Shown one piece after another: positions 31,207 through 41,628 of a DNA stretch of 64,000 bases. The notes beneath the pieces were generated by a model. It saw only the letters and a program-made list of their open reading frames with translations, was not told where the DNA came from and did no database searches. The translations under genes and the position numbers were made by a program. The first letter of the stretch is position 1; every line of letters begins with the position of its first letter. The DNA is from Notospermus geniculatus (Eukaryota > Nemertea > Pilidiophora > Heteronemertea > Lineidae), in contig NMRB01000027.1 in assembly GCA_002633025.1 (NCBI GenBank), positions 456,450 to 520,449 of the forward strand, in the 5' to 3' direction.

Positions 31207-33280
31207 CCTACTAACGCTGAAGGGGTTATTGTCGTCCTGGGTATAGACAAAGTATACCAAGGTTCAATGTCGTCCAGACAAACTATACCCTGGGTATAGT
31301 TTGTCTGGACAAACTGTACCCAGGGTATAGTTTGTCTTGACAAAGTGTACCCAGCTTCCCATATGTAGACGAGATTGGTATCGCAAAGTTACATGGTATC
31401 TAAGGCTTGCCGGTCAAAATGGCGGTAAGGGCAACCTCATGGCTTCGATCCTTAGCTCATTTATGGGCAATAGCGTTAGTCCAAGTCAAAACTTTGAGAA
31501 TCATAACCATAAATTACACAGTCACACAACCATTCGCTCCAAAGGTATTCAGAATTGAACCCATAAACACACGCACTACACCATACTGACAATTAAAGTA
31601 TGACACTACTAAACCAGCTACCAAGAGGTGTAGTGAGGTTGATATCCAGCGTAAATCATGAAATGAAGGCTAGCCTCGAACTAGGCCTACAGCTCCTAAG
31701 TGCTTGAGAATTTACTATGGGTCCCTTTTGAAAAGTTGTAGGGATTGGTCTTATCTCCCTATTCCCAAATTATGGTAGGTATAGCGTTAATTTTCAGCCC
31801 CTTCTGGCAATAATCCCACTGTATGGTTGCTTACCGGAAGTGTCTCGAATTAGGCCTACAGCTCCTAAGTGCTTGAGAATTTACTGTGGATCCCTTTTGA
31901 AAACTTGTAGGGATTGGTCTTATCTCCCTATCCCCAAATTATAGTAGGTATAGCGTTAATTTTCAGCCCCTTTCCGCAATAATCCCACTGTATGGTTGTT
32001 TACCGGAAGTGTCCCATGGCGTCACTTGCCATGCAAAAAGAAAATTCATGAAAATGACGAAATGCTCCCGGGTTCTCCATGTACTTCATGACGTCATCAG
32101 TTTTGTGGTCACGTGAATCTTGGCAAGACGCACGTGACAATCTCGGACGAAAATTTTTAGATCCTTTTTTGCCCTTTGCGACACCAATCTCGTCTTCAGG
32201 TGTACAGTCATGGACATTAGTTTATCTACACCTGATACTTTGAATATTTCAAATACTACTGGGCCAATTCAAACACGGTTTGTTCCACATGAAAATATAT
32301 CCTGTTGGTCATATTTCTGCATCAAATTTTTGCAAATTTGAAAATATCGTAATTATGTAATAGCTCATCAGAAAAAAACACTAAAAATCAAACTCCTTAT
32401 TATGTAATATTTTTGTGATTTTTGTTGCAGATGTGATAGAGTGGAACTTTCTAAGGATTTGGGGCTTTCTTTCATCAAAATATGTTGAGTGGTTGCTGAG
32501 ATATTTGAGATTATCAAAATTTTGATAATTTGAGATTTTCGTGTTTTGTAGGAAATTTTGAGGCCATTAGATAAAGCTAATGTCAGAATATGGATTTACA
32601 AAATTTTGGAAGTTTGTGCTTTAACTGGGCAGAAATATTGCGTATTTTTCAAAGTATCAAAATGTTGATATTTTAAAAAACATGCCTAACTTCTTACCAG
32701 TTTCGGCTAAACGTTCCAAAACTTCATATTTCTTGGTTTTTAGGTGAGCTCTGTCTACTGATATCAAGATTTTGTGCAAAACTGAAAAATCTCAAATTAT
32801 CGAAATTTTGATAATCTCAAATATCTCAGCAACCACTCAACAGATTTTGATGAAACAAAGTCCATGATCCTTAGAACGTTCCACTCTATCAAAACTGCAA
32901 CAAAAGTCACAAAAAAATTACATAATAAAACTGGTGATTTTTAGGATTTTTTCTGATGAGCTATTACATAATTACGTTATTTCCAAATTTCCAAAAGTTT
33001 GATGCAGAAATATGACCAACAAGATGTACTTTCATATGGAACAAACCGTGTTAAAATTGGCCCAGAAGTATTTGAGATATTCAAAGTATCAGGTGTAGAT
33101 AAACTAATGTCCATGACTGTACATATGGGAAGCTGGGTACACTTTGTAAAGACAAACTATACCCTGGGTACAGTTTGTCCAGACAAACTATACCCAGGGT
33201 ATAGTTTGTCTGGACGACATTGAACCTGGGTATACTTTGTCTATACCCAGGACGACAATAACCCCTTCAGCCCTACTAAC
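31207..33280. mobile_element. Mutator-like element with 9-bp TSD, 2.06 kb
   Basis: GCTGAAGGGGTTATTGTCGT starts at 31216 and the complement ends at 33271. CCTACTAAC at 31207-31215 and 33272-33280 is a perfect 9-bp duplication. Arms of about 150 bp repeat CCCTGGGTATAGTTTGTC in both orientations. A 169-bp tandem duplication (31683-31851, 31852-32020) and a Tc1-like palindrome (32215-33119) lie inside. No transposase. Confidence 0.85.
32213..33121. mobile_element. Tc1/mariner-type palindromic MITE
   Basis: CAGTCATGGACATTAGTTTA (32215) and its complement (to 33119) are flanked by TA. The arms pair almost to the centre (about 32670), making a near-complete 900-bp palindrome. No coding sequence. 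Confidence 0.8.
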
Positions 33281-33451
33281 ATTAGCATCAGCATTTTGAC
33301 GTCTTTTCACCTTCTCCACAGCCAACTGCAGCATCAATTTTCAAGTGAATTCATTATTAACTATAATTTTAAATGAAAGTACCTCAGAAACTTTGACAAC
33401 ACCAGTATGACTGCAGACTGAATCAGCCATGCTCTACACAGAACAATGACG

Positions 33452-33707
33452 TTAAAGATAATATATCACGGATATTTTCGCGGGCCACGAAAATCATTGT
33501 TTATTTACATTTTGTTTGTTTATGTCCAGTCTTTCTTTGTCTTATGAGTAATTTGTTGGTGGCATGCCCCTCTGGAAATTCTTTTGATACTGAAAACATT
33601 CAATTTGGTGGGTTGGCAAGTCCCAAAAGTCCAAAACAACATAATGTAAACATCCATGTTTACAAACATTTTATGTAAACAATGAAGTCGTGATACATTA
33701 TCTTTAA
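33452..33707. mobile_element. TTAA-flanked MITE
   Basis: TTAA then AGATAATATATCACG at the left; CGTGATACATTATCT then TTAA at the right (33704-33707). Closely related sequence lacking the right end lies at 55385-55620. Confidence 0.8.
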
Positions 33708-34075
33708 TAACTGAACCGGAGGCTGCTTATAGTTGCTAGGTTTTTCCTGATCATGAGTATCAAAATGTGAGACTTACTAGGTTCTGCCGGGGTTCTGCCT
33801 GATCAATATCTTGGAAGTTACTTGATATTTTTGCAGTGTTAATTTATTTCATAAAGGGTAAATCCTGCTGAGTCCAAAAATGGTCCTAACTCAATTTTGA
33901 TGAAAATGTGATTTACTCGGTTTTTCCAGGCCACGGCAGAATTATACATGACCACCAAGTGATGCGTATTCCTCTAAATCAATATTCGCTGAAACTACAT
34001 TCCGTATCAAACATATTTCCCCACGAAATATCGGAAGTTCGGTGGGGAAGGAGAGTGGAATTCCTTCAGCCAACA
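33708..34075. other. Intronic DNA, no supported feature
   Basis: An open + frame after TTTTTCCAG near 33928 is protein-like, but its possible exits do not keep the phase of the ShKT gene. Not called. Confidence 0.3.
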
Positions 34076-34858
34076 ATAGTGAGGTTTCGCAAGCGCCCGG
34101 TTGGGCCCCACGACGACGTTTATCTATTGTGTGGGTAAACCCAAACAACTTACAGATAAATGTGACCAGGCACAGCAAAATGAGTCGGAAGTCGCACAGA
34201 AGAAGACCGAAGGTGGAACCAGACAGCAACCACAGAAATCGACCAAGTCAAATTTCACAATGGGCCGACAATCCTGAAATCAGCGAACCGTTGGTGTCAC
34301 CTTGGACATGTTGGGTCTTCTTGTGTGCGCATTCCGACTCATTTTGTCGTGCCGGGTCACAAATGTTGTCGTATGGCCTAACCCACGCTGGTGACTCAGA
34401 TTTTATCGTACGCTATGCACCTACTTCCGGTATAGCAGACGAATTTTTTGAAGTACTTGAAAATAACATTTTTAGTACCTTTAGAGATCTGAACCACCCT
34501 GCCCCTATCACACACCCAATGAACTCGGAATGTTGTTCAACTACGCGAAACAGTTTTTGTGAATAATGGGGCGATATTGATCTACGCGGCGAAAGTGCAT
34601 AGGAAAAGTAGGTTTCGACTACAGAACTAGGATTTCTTTCCTTCCAAGGATTCTTAGAAGAATAGTTATCGGACAAATTTATAGTCCAACATATTGTTCA
34701 TCTACGCTCTGAATGATTTTGATGTAAAGCCCATACATTTCTGGAAAATCGCATTTTTGAAAAAGTTACCGTACGCCATTCACATAGCTGGGTGTTCTTG
34801 TACCGTACGCATGCACCTAACATTTGGCATCTGGTGCAAATTGGCTTGACATTGAAAA

Positions 34859-35219
34859 TCATGCCTCACCGTTTTGTCTGAGGGGCACATTTGTCATGCT
34901 CCTTGAAGATGTCATTCTCAATTGTTCTGCAGATACAGGAAAAGATCGTGTACCATCTATTTCGACTCGTACACATTTGTCGCACTTTCTATGCTTGACT
35001 CCATGGTGATGGTCGACATGGTCCTCGAAGCTGGACTTGTTATAGAACCACTTGTCACAGACAAGGCATTGCCTTCCCCTCTCACGGTCGTGCTTGGCCA
35101 CCTGATGACTTCTGAGACTTGTTTTCGCTAAAAGAAGGCCACACACCTCACACAATGACTTCTGGACACTAGGCGCCTCCTCTTTCACAGTAGGAGCTAT
35201 ATGCGCAGTAACAGCTTGG
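34859..35219 (-). CDS. C2H2 zinc-finger exon (partial)
   Basis: A minus-strand acceptor (GTCATTTTTAG) opens the exon at 35219; the frame ends at a stop at 34859. Finger 1 (CEVCGLLLAKTSLRSHQVAKH) and finger 2 (CLVCDKWFYNKSSFEDHVDHH) have complete Cys2-His2 spacing. A third starts as CDKC at about 34975 and is not completed, so the coding part may end there with a splice donor not clearly seen. C2H2 fingers bind nucleic acid. The exon sits in the middle of a 2 kb inverted-repeat unit, so it may be carried by a transposon or be a host exon in a repeat-rich intron. It is antisense to the ShKT gene. Confidence 0.55.
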
Positions 35220-35248
35220 CTAAAAATGACCAAAAAAGAAAAAAAATG

Positions 35249-35451
35249 TTAAGGGTTAAGAAAAGTGGCTCGAAATCTCGAATTTTTGACGCAAAAAATC
35301 TGACTAACTGCACACAAAATTGAGAAAATAAGGCTCGGAGGCCCTTCTTCTGATGCTTCCCGAGGAGCCCCGAGACTTTTTCTCAATTTTGTTTGCAGTT
35401 AGTCAGATTTTTTTGCGTCAAAAATTTCGAGTCACTTTGCATAACCCTTAA
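35249..35451. mobile_element. TTAA-flanked palindromic MITE
   Basis: TTAA at 35249-35252 and 35448-35451 flank GGGTTAAGAAAAGTGGCTCG and its near-complement. Arms including TTTTTGACGCAAAAAA pair over about 90 bp. Confidence 0.8.
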
Positions 35452-36186
35452 GAATACACCACAACTGTTGTCTCTGAAGTTAATGTCACAAAGGCTATAG
35501 GATTTTATGGGACACCCCTTTTACTCCAGCAGGTCATCTGGCATGTCTGGTTCAGCTTACAATGACATCTAATCAGATTGATATGGTTTTGAACGAAAAT
35601 TAGCACGGTATTGCCTTATTTGCAATTTGAGGTGCATGGCGTACGGTTGAAAAGGTGCATTGCGTACGGTGAATTTGCAAAATCGGCGTGTTTTCAACAT
35701 TTACAAGGTGAATTTCCCACAGCTCTAATATGAATAATGTAAATAACGTACCTGGCTTCCATCGTAGACAAGAATCCTGCTCTGGAACCCTTCCACTGTG
35801 ATTGGTATGAGCAAAATGTTCGTCATATTGGCCTAACGCGTGCATTTTGGAAATTGGCATCAAAATTACGAAGTCACCATAGGTGACCAGCCATTCATCA
35901 AAACCACAATGCCTTATCTTTTCTATAATATGTTTACTACATTCGTAAAAGGGGTTGGGACAGAATTATTCTCATTTTTGTGCCCAACAGATATATTCGT
36001 CTGCTATACCGGAAGTAGGTGCATAGCGTACGATAAAATCGGAGTCACCAGCGTGTAACCGGGCGCTTGTGAAACCTCGCTATCCGTGATACTGGACTCG
36101 GATTGCGCCAACGGCTCAAGGTAAAATCAATCTGAGCTCTCTAGCTACCCAATTTTTTACTGGCTCATTCTGGATTTTGTTAACAG

Positions 36187-36297
36187 GGACATGTGTGGAC
36201 AGACGCCCGGACTGTAGGGAATTGGCTGAGAGAGGCGACTGCAAAGCGGCTCCTGAAGCAATGGCAGAAGAATGTCCGGTATCATGTGGAAAATGCG
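36187..36297 (+). CDS. ShKT-domain exon of secreted-protein gene
   Basis: A 37-codon exon with clear signals: acceptor TTTTGTTAACAG (to 36186) and donor GTAAGT (36298), phase 1 at both ends. Six Cys in the ShKT (SXC) pattern: CVDRRPDC, then CRELAERGDC, then ...MAEECPVSCGKC, with spacings 6, 8, 10, 3 and 2. The domain is named after a sea-anemone potassium-channel blocker, but most animal copies are in secreted enzymes, matrix or defence proteins, so no toxin role is implied. Phase and strand fit the signal-peptide exon at 26126 and the terminal exon at 43317, giving a small secreted protein of about 130 aa if nothing else is spliced in. Confidence 0.8.
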
Positions 36298-36299
36298 GT

Positions 36300-37057
36300 A
36301 AGTAAGGCATGTTACAAGGCATTTGGAGACGGGCGGCCAAGCCCGGAGAACCCATCAGATCTGATTATTTTAGGTATACCACTCTGGGGAAATTGTGGCA
36401 TTGGACTTATCCATGTTTGTCTTGTTGCTAATCTGGGAGCGAGGTTGGGTTCCTCCCACGCACAACCCGAGTGCGAGAGAAACACAAATTACGGCGAAGT
36501 TCCCCATGGATTCCTGCGTACGAAGTATGAGGTAGTACAGACACATGGTAGGCCATGATGTACAATATTTTTTTGTAATTGATAGTTTATCTGAAAGAGT
36601 GGAATACAGAGAACATGTACAAGAAAGATACAGTGATGTGGTAGAGAGACCTGCGTAAAAACATTTAGGAAATGTAATCGTGTTACATTAACAACAATCA
36701 GTCCAGAAGCCTAGCCACTGCAAAATCAGCGGCGCTACAGTCTCTCATACACAGAGCCAATCAGGGAGTCACAAAATTCAAAACTTCTAACCCGTTCTAA
36801 CCCGCCCTCACCAAGTCATATCAATGTACAGCGTGACCCTGAAACCGAATACTCCATTTAGTATGAAAAACTCGGGTCATGTTGCAACCTGAAATAATCT
36901 CAATACACTAGCAATGTACATAATGTAAATATAAAAAGTTTATGCAAATTGCTAGGGCCATCGATAAACCGCATTCCTATTCCCGGTTTTAGTATAACGC
37001 TGAAGCCGTGACGTTATTGGCACTTGGAATGCATGATTGTTGTCGTGCGTGAAGCCC
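36300..37057. other. Intronic DNA, no feature recognised
   Basis: Second long intron of the ShKT gene. Nothing else supported. Confidence 0.35.
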
Positions 37058-37385
37058 AGTCTTTCCCATCTTCGATAATCGAAGGCCGATCTGCTCTCCA
37101 CTGCGTTACATCGCACATCACCCTTCGAGAAATTGACCGGTCCACGGCGTATCTGCGACCTCGAGGAGAAGAGGCCAATCAGAATCGGTGTTGTAAAATT
37201 TGAATCGTGGTACAAATACTGGTAGCCGAAGACCCGATATAAAGTGCAATATGATTGGTCGACCGGCAAAGTTGGCATCGTGCCAAGATACGCCGCCGAC
37301 TGGTCTATTTCTCGAAGGGTGATGTGCGATGTAACGTAGTGGTGAGCAGATCGGCCTTCGATCATCGAAGATGGTCTTTCCATGT
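37058..37385. mobile_element. Palindromic MITE
   Basis: GTCTTTCCCATCTTCGATAA through GGCGTATCT (37058-37150) is mirrored by AGATACGCC through GATGGTCTTTCC (37283-37383). Open frames in the arms mirror each other and are not genes. Confidence 0.7.
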
Positions 37386-37701
37386 TTTTGGATGCATGCA
37401 GGCTCAAAATCATCCGAGGCAAGATATTTGGATAGACATACTGTATTCCCTGCAATAAGTGGCCACGGCGGGAAACCGAATTCACGCGAGATCATGGGCT
37501 ATACATGTTCGGTTGGAATACTGCGTAAGACATGACGTCTGGTGGCAATGGCTATTGTCGGATTTCTAGGCCAAGCTCGTTCATGCTGTAAATGCTCCCT
37601 TTACTGAGTTTGACTGTTTTACCCCAAAGATCAAAGGGCCGATGGGGTAGCAATTAAGACCATAGGTGTGAAAACAGTGACATAAGGACCCTAATTAGCC
37701 C

Positions 37702-38350
37702 TAATTAAAGCTGAACTTAATAGATATAAACCCCAAGCGGCAGAGGTAGAAATTACGAACAGCCACAAGTCACTTCCAAACTAGGCTACCTCTGAAAACG
37801 ATACACCCTCTCGGACGGTCACAGTTGGTTTCACTTACCACCAGGCCCTTGAACAGTAAAGATCTCAGCACAGCTGCCACATGAGAAAAAACGAAAAATA
37901 ATCTGTGATGGTACCGTGATTCGAACCCACAACCCTCTGATCGATTCGCCAACCTCTTTCTGTACGCGCCACGAAGACTGCTTGCCTGCATGACGACAAT
38001 TCCGATCGCTTTATTTCCTCATGGAGATCTTCAAAACCACAGCGCCTTTATTGTAGATCGGTGTCGTTGTATGCAGGTAGTCACTGTGGCGCAAATAGAA
38101 AGAGGTTGGCGAATCGATCATAGGGTTGTGGGTTCTAATCTCGGTACCATCACAGATTATTTTTCGTTTTTTTCTCATTTGGCAGCTGTGCTGAGATCTT
38201 TACTGTTCAAGGGCCTGGTGGCAAATGAAACCAACTGTGACCGTCCGAGAGGGTGTATCGTTTTCCGAGGTAGTTTGGAAGTGCCTTGTGGCTGTTCGTA
38301 ATTTGTACCTCTGCCGCTTGGGGTTTATATCTATTAAGTTCAGCTTTAAG
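37702..38350. repeat. Two tRNA-derived SINEs in head-to-head inverted arrangement
   Basis: A ~295-bp element occurs on the minus strand (37702-37995) and the plus strand (38055-38350). Each has a tRNA-like head (AGAAAGAGGTTGGCGAATCG, then GGTTGTGGGTTCGAATC in the left copy) and a shared body (GTGACCGTCCGAGAGGGTGT) ending near AAGTTCAGCTTTAA. The B box is intact in the left copy (about 37917-37928) and mutated in the right. Together they form a 650-bp foldback. Confidence 0.75.
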
Positions 38351-39518
38351 AACCTGGCTGAAGCGTCAAAGTTACTTTTCTTGCTATATGTTTCAAATTC
38401 AAACAGTATCAATTTATTTCAAATGCTCTCACTAACAGAATACTTCAACAACGAAGAAAATCCGTCAACAAATAAAGATTTTACAAAATTTTTTTGTAAG
38501 CATTCACTCATCTGTGCTATTCCTCACACTGAGTATACCCACTCAGCTGTTATAATACAATTGGTATGAATGAACCCAGAGCTTTCTGGGCGAGCGATGC
38601 AAGGGGGAAAACGTACTCTTAGGAGTTGAGAATTCTGGAGTGGAGATCAGGTTTAGGCCTACATGATCCCCCTTCTCCAGCTGAATGTGGATCCGGAATG
38701 TAGAAGAGTGCCAGCTGAAAGAATTATCAAAGAACGTTTGTTTCGGAATAGAGGGATGCATTCCCTCCATCCGAAATAAATGGCTACCGCTAGGCTACCT
38801 ACGGCAGCCTGCGTAGCTATGGCATTATGGATTAGGATCTATGGGAAAATTCCACAGCAGCACTGAAATCCCGTCAACGAAAAAAGTATTTGTCGGCTAT
38901 AATCCAAGTTCTTGTGAACGTACGTCAAACCTAACACCTTGGTAGACACAATAAACTTTATTAACAGAAAGCCTATCTCGCACTGGTACAGCCAACATAA
39001 ATGAACCCTTTACACACGTTACGTCAAGAACCAACATACTCCAGATACACATGAGAACCAGAAATATAAAATTGTACAAGAACGAGAACACGTGCACTGG
39101 CGAAGCGGTAATTAGCTTCGCCAGAGCACATTAGGTGTCACCACTTGACGGTGACCGGTTTGACTCCACTCATTCACAGGGCCAAAAAGAAACATATTCA
39201 CTTATTCCAGTAATCGGTAGCACTTGTCACAAAAGCACGTGAACGACGAACGACGTGCTGAACTGCCGGTTGGATATAGAGAACTACATGTATGCATGAA
39301 TTAGGCAAAGCAGACAAAGAACTCTGTTACTAAGCCACATTGTGGCATTTCTGACAATGGCTTATGCTGATTGAATGGCTGATTACGCTGTTAACAGGCG
39401 TGATTTCTTATCTGCACGGGGTGATAGACAGTGAAGCGAACATTCGACTTCGGCTTGGCCTATAAGCAGAAAGCAGACGACCGCCACAAAATCCCGAATT
39501 TTCGTGTTATTTTCGGCG
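38351..39518. other. Intronic DNA, no feature recognised
   Basis: A CCCCCTTCTCCAG acceptor-like site near 38679 precedes about 32 open codons, but the phase does not fit the ShKT gene, so it is not called. No repeat recognised. Confidence 0.3.
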
Positions 39519-39740
39519 ATAATGGGTGAGGTCAAGTGAAGATGTATATTCAACACAATCTGTTTAATAAACAGATCCGTTGACTTGATCAGAGACTTGA
39601 CCTCCTACCCAAACAGGCTGTTAACATGCTGTTAACAGCCTGTTGACCTGAATTCCATGTTAAGCTGGTGAAGTTAACAGATCTGTTAACAGATTCTGTT
39701 AACACATAACACACACAAACACTTGACCTCACCCAATATC
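39519..39740. mobile_element. MITE with GGGTGAGGTCAAGTG ends and GTTAAC words
   Basis: AATGGGTGAGGTCAAGTG (39519) and CACTTGACCTCACCCAAT (to about 39736) are inverted. Several GTTAAC-containing 8-12-mers (CTGTTAACAG) lie inside. Confidence 0.65.
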
Positions 39741-40202
39741 CATTCATATATGATTACTTACTACGGATATCTTTCGTGGAAACAGTACCGCTAAGCACAA
39801 CTAATACGGCGTGTTCACGCAATGGGAGACAAAAATGCATATTCCTGAAAAATCCTCTATGAGGCATTCTACTCGCTGGTTCAACAAAGTAATTCGCTGG
39901 CTACGCCATTTTTCGCCTAGCGGCGAGCCCAGGAACCATTGCGTCAAGTGTTTCCTGATTGGCTGTGCTGGTGCTGTCAATCATACTTTATGGACCCACT
40001 GTCTTTGAGGTGCGATGGTAGGAGAGGGAAAGTTTTGTGGGACAGTGTGAGAGTGACCTTAAAACCTGTAAAATGTGATGAAATAGTGTCAAAAGCTTTG
40101 AATAGCAGGGATTTCAGCAGCACTCTGTTCCATTCGATGAAGTGTAAAGAAGAGAGTAATTCGTGGAGGAAATGTCCTCAGTCCTAGTTAGTTGAGCACT
40201 TC
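39741..40202. other. Flank of CR1-type LINE
   Basis: No gene supported. The last part may be 5' sequence of the LINE that follows. Confidence 0.3.
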
Positions 40203-41618
40203 ATGGGCCTACTTAGATTACATGCTGAAGCATTTAACAGGTTCTTTGGGTCTGTCTTCACAATAGAGAACACAGAGAATATTCCCTCAATTAACAGACC
40301 AGATATCCGACATAAGATGGAGCACCTACAGATATCTCCAGAGGTTGTGAAGAAAAAATTGGTTGAACTAAAGGAATCCAAGTCCGCAGGGCCAGACATG
40401 ATTCAACCCAAAATTCTGAAGGAGTTGGCAGAAGGTCCTTGTCATCCCTTAGTGCAACTGTGTCAAAAGACAATAGATGAAGGAAGGATTCCGAAAGATT
40501 GGAAATTTGCGCATGTGGTACCAATCCACAAGAAAGGATCAAAGAACTCCGTTACAAATTATCGCCCTGTAAGCCTCACCGGTGTTGTAAGTAACGTGGC
40601 TGAGTCAGTTATCAGGGATCATATCATGAACTTTCTTGAAATCAACAGCTTAATTAGTCCAAAGCAACATGGTTTTGTCAAAGGTAGAAGTTGCCAAACA
40701 AATTTGCTGACTTGTCTTGAAAACTGGATATTAGCAGTTGATGAAGGGGAGTGCGTGGATGTCTTGTACCTAGATTTTCGCAAGGCGTTCGACTCCGTGC
40801 CCCACTTGAGATTACTTCAGAAAATGCAAGACCTTGGAATATCCCGTGAAATTGTAAATTGGGTGAAAGACTTTTTATCTGAGCGGAGTCAGCAAGTTAG
40901 AATAGGAGATGAGCTTTCATCAGCACAACCTGTTACTAGCGGAGTGCCCCAAGGCAGCATCTTGGGGCCTTGTTTGTTTATCAGTTATATCAATGATATG
41001 CCCGAGTTGGTGAGCAATCTTGCAGTGTTATTTGCTGATGACTCGAAGATGTCCCGAACAGTATCCACAGTTGAAGACTGTAGAAGTCTACAGCATGATC
41101 TTGACAATTTGTATGAGTGGTCCGAGACATGGCAACTTGGGTTCAATGCTGATAAATGTGTGAACCTCAGACTGCATAGAGGAAACTCAGTTGGTCCAGA
41201 TTTTACTTATCATATGGGTCCGGAGGATGCCAAAGTTGCCCTGCGGTCAGTGACAAGTGAGCGTGATCTGGGAGTAATCATTAGTAGCGATTCGAAACCA
41301 GAGCTTCATGTACAGGAAATAGTAGCGAAAGCAAGAAGAGTTTCATTTACCATCAAGAGAGCATTGACTTTCCAGGATAAGGAAACAATCATTCGCTTGT
41401 ACAAAGGTCTTATTAGACCATTGTTAGAATATGCTGTCCCGGTATGGCGCCCTAATTTGGTGAAAGACATCGAAGTGGTAGAGAAAGTTCAACGGCGAGT
41501 CACAAAGATGATTCCTTCTTTGAAACACCTGTCTTATGAGGATCGCCTGCGCGCATGCAACTTACCCACATTGGAACACAGACAAACGAGAGGAGATACT
41601 CTAACCTCTTCGATGTAA
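40203..41618 (+). mobile_element. CR1-type LINE, reverse-transcriptase part
   Basis: An open frame of 471 codons covers the reverse transcriptase of a non-LTR element: RT fingers (SAGPDMIQPKIL, about residues 61-72), NYRPVSLTGVVS, GFVKGRSCQTNLL, DFRKAFDSVPH (first catalytic Asp), SGVPQGSILGP and FADDSK (catalytic DD, about residue 280), then the CR1-like thumb and tail (DLGVIISSD, LEYAVPVWRP, VQRRVTKMI, LEHRQTRGD). The endonuclease domain is missing, so the copy is 5'-truncated as usual. The normal C-terminal end is replaced by a shifted frame and stop, and the 3' side is cut by the TTAA foldback at 41629. The long frame suggests recent insertion. It lies in the last intron of the ShKT gene. 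Confidence 0.9.
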
Positions 41619-41628
41619 AACCGGTTCA

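Larger units (their letters stand above)
34076..36085. mobile_element. 2.0 kb inverted-repeat unit enclosing a zinc-finger exon
   Basis: GTGAGGTTTCGCAAGCGCCC (about 34080) and CACGCTGGTGACTCAGATTT onward (34382-34450) recur in complement, contiguous, at 35985-36085. The left arm is interrupted by a separate ~277-bp palindrome (34105-34381) containing GCACAGCAAAATGAGTCGGA in both orientations. Inner mirrored words (GTACGCATGCACCTAAC) lie near 34810 and 35640. Between the arms are the zinc-finger frame and a TTAA MITE. Confidence 0.55.

Noticed and set aside
33908-34138. Plus-strand frame after TTTTTCCAG as an exon of the ShKT gene
   Set aside because: Composition is fair, but no donor keeps phase 1 and the 3' part lies in an inverted-repeat arm.
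34042-34566. 174-codon plus-strand frame
   Set aside because: It runs through an inverted arm and a nested palindromic MITE. No domain seen; the open reading is best explained by the repeats.
36187-36297. Calling the ShKT exon a toxin
   Set aside because: The domain name derives from a toxin, but most animal ShKT proteins are not toxins, and nothing here (basic Lys-Tyr dyad, venom context) supports that role.
36952-37495. Minus-strand frames of 125-177 codons
   Set aside because: They span both arms of a palindromic MITE (37058-37385) with mirrored words.
38679-38778. Exon after CCCCCTTCTCCAG encoding LNVDPECRRVPAERI...
   Set aside because: A strong acceptor-like site, but its phase 0 frame does not fit the phase-1 ShKT gene and no partner exon was found.
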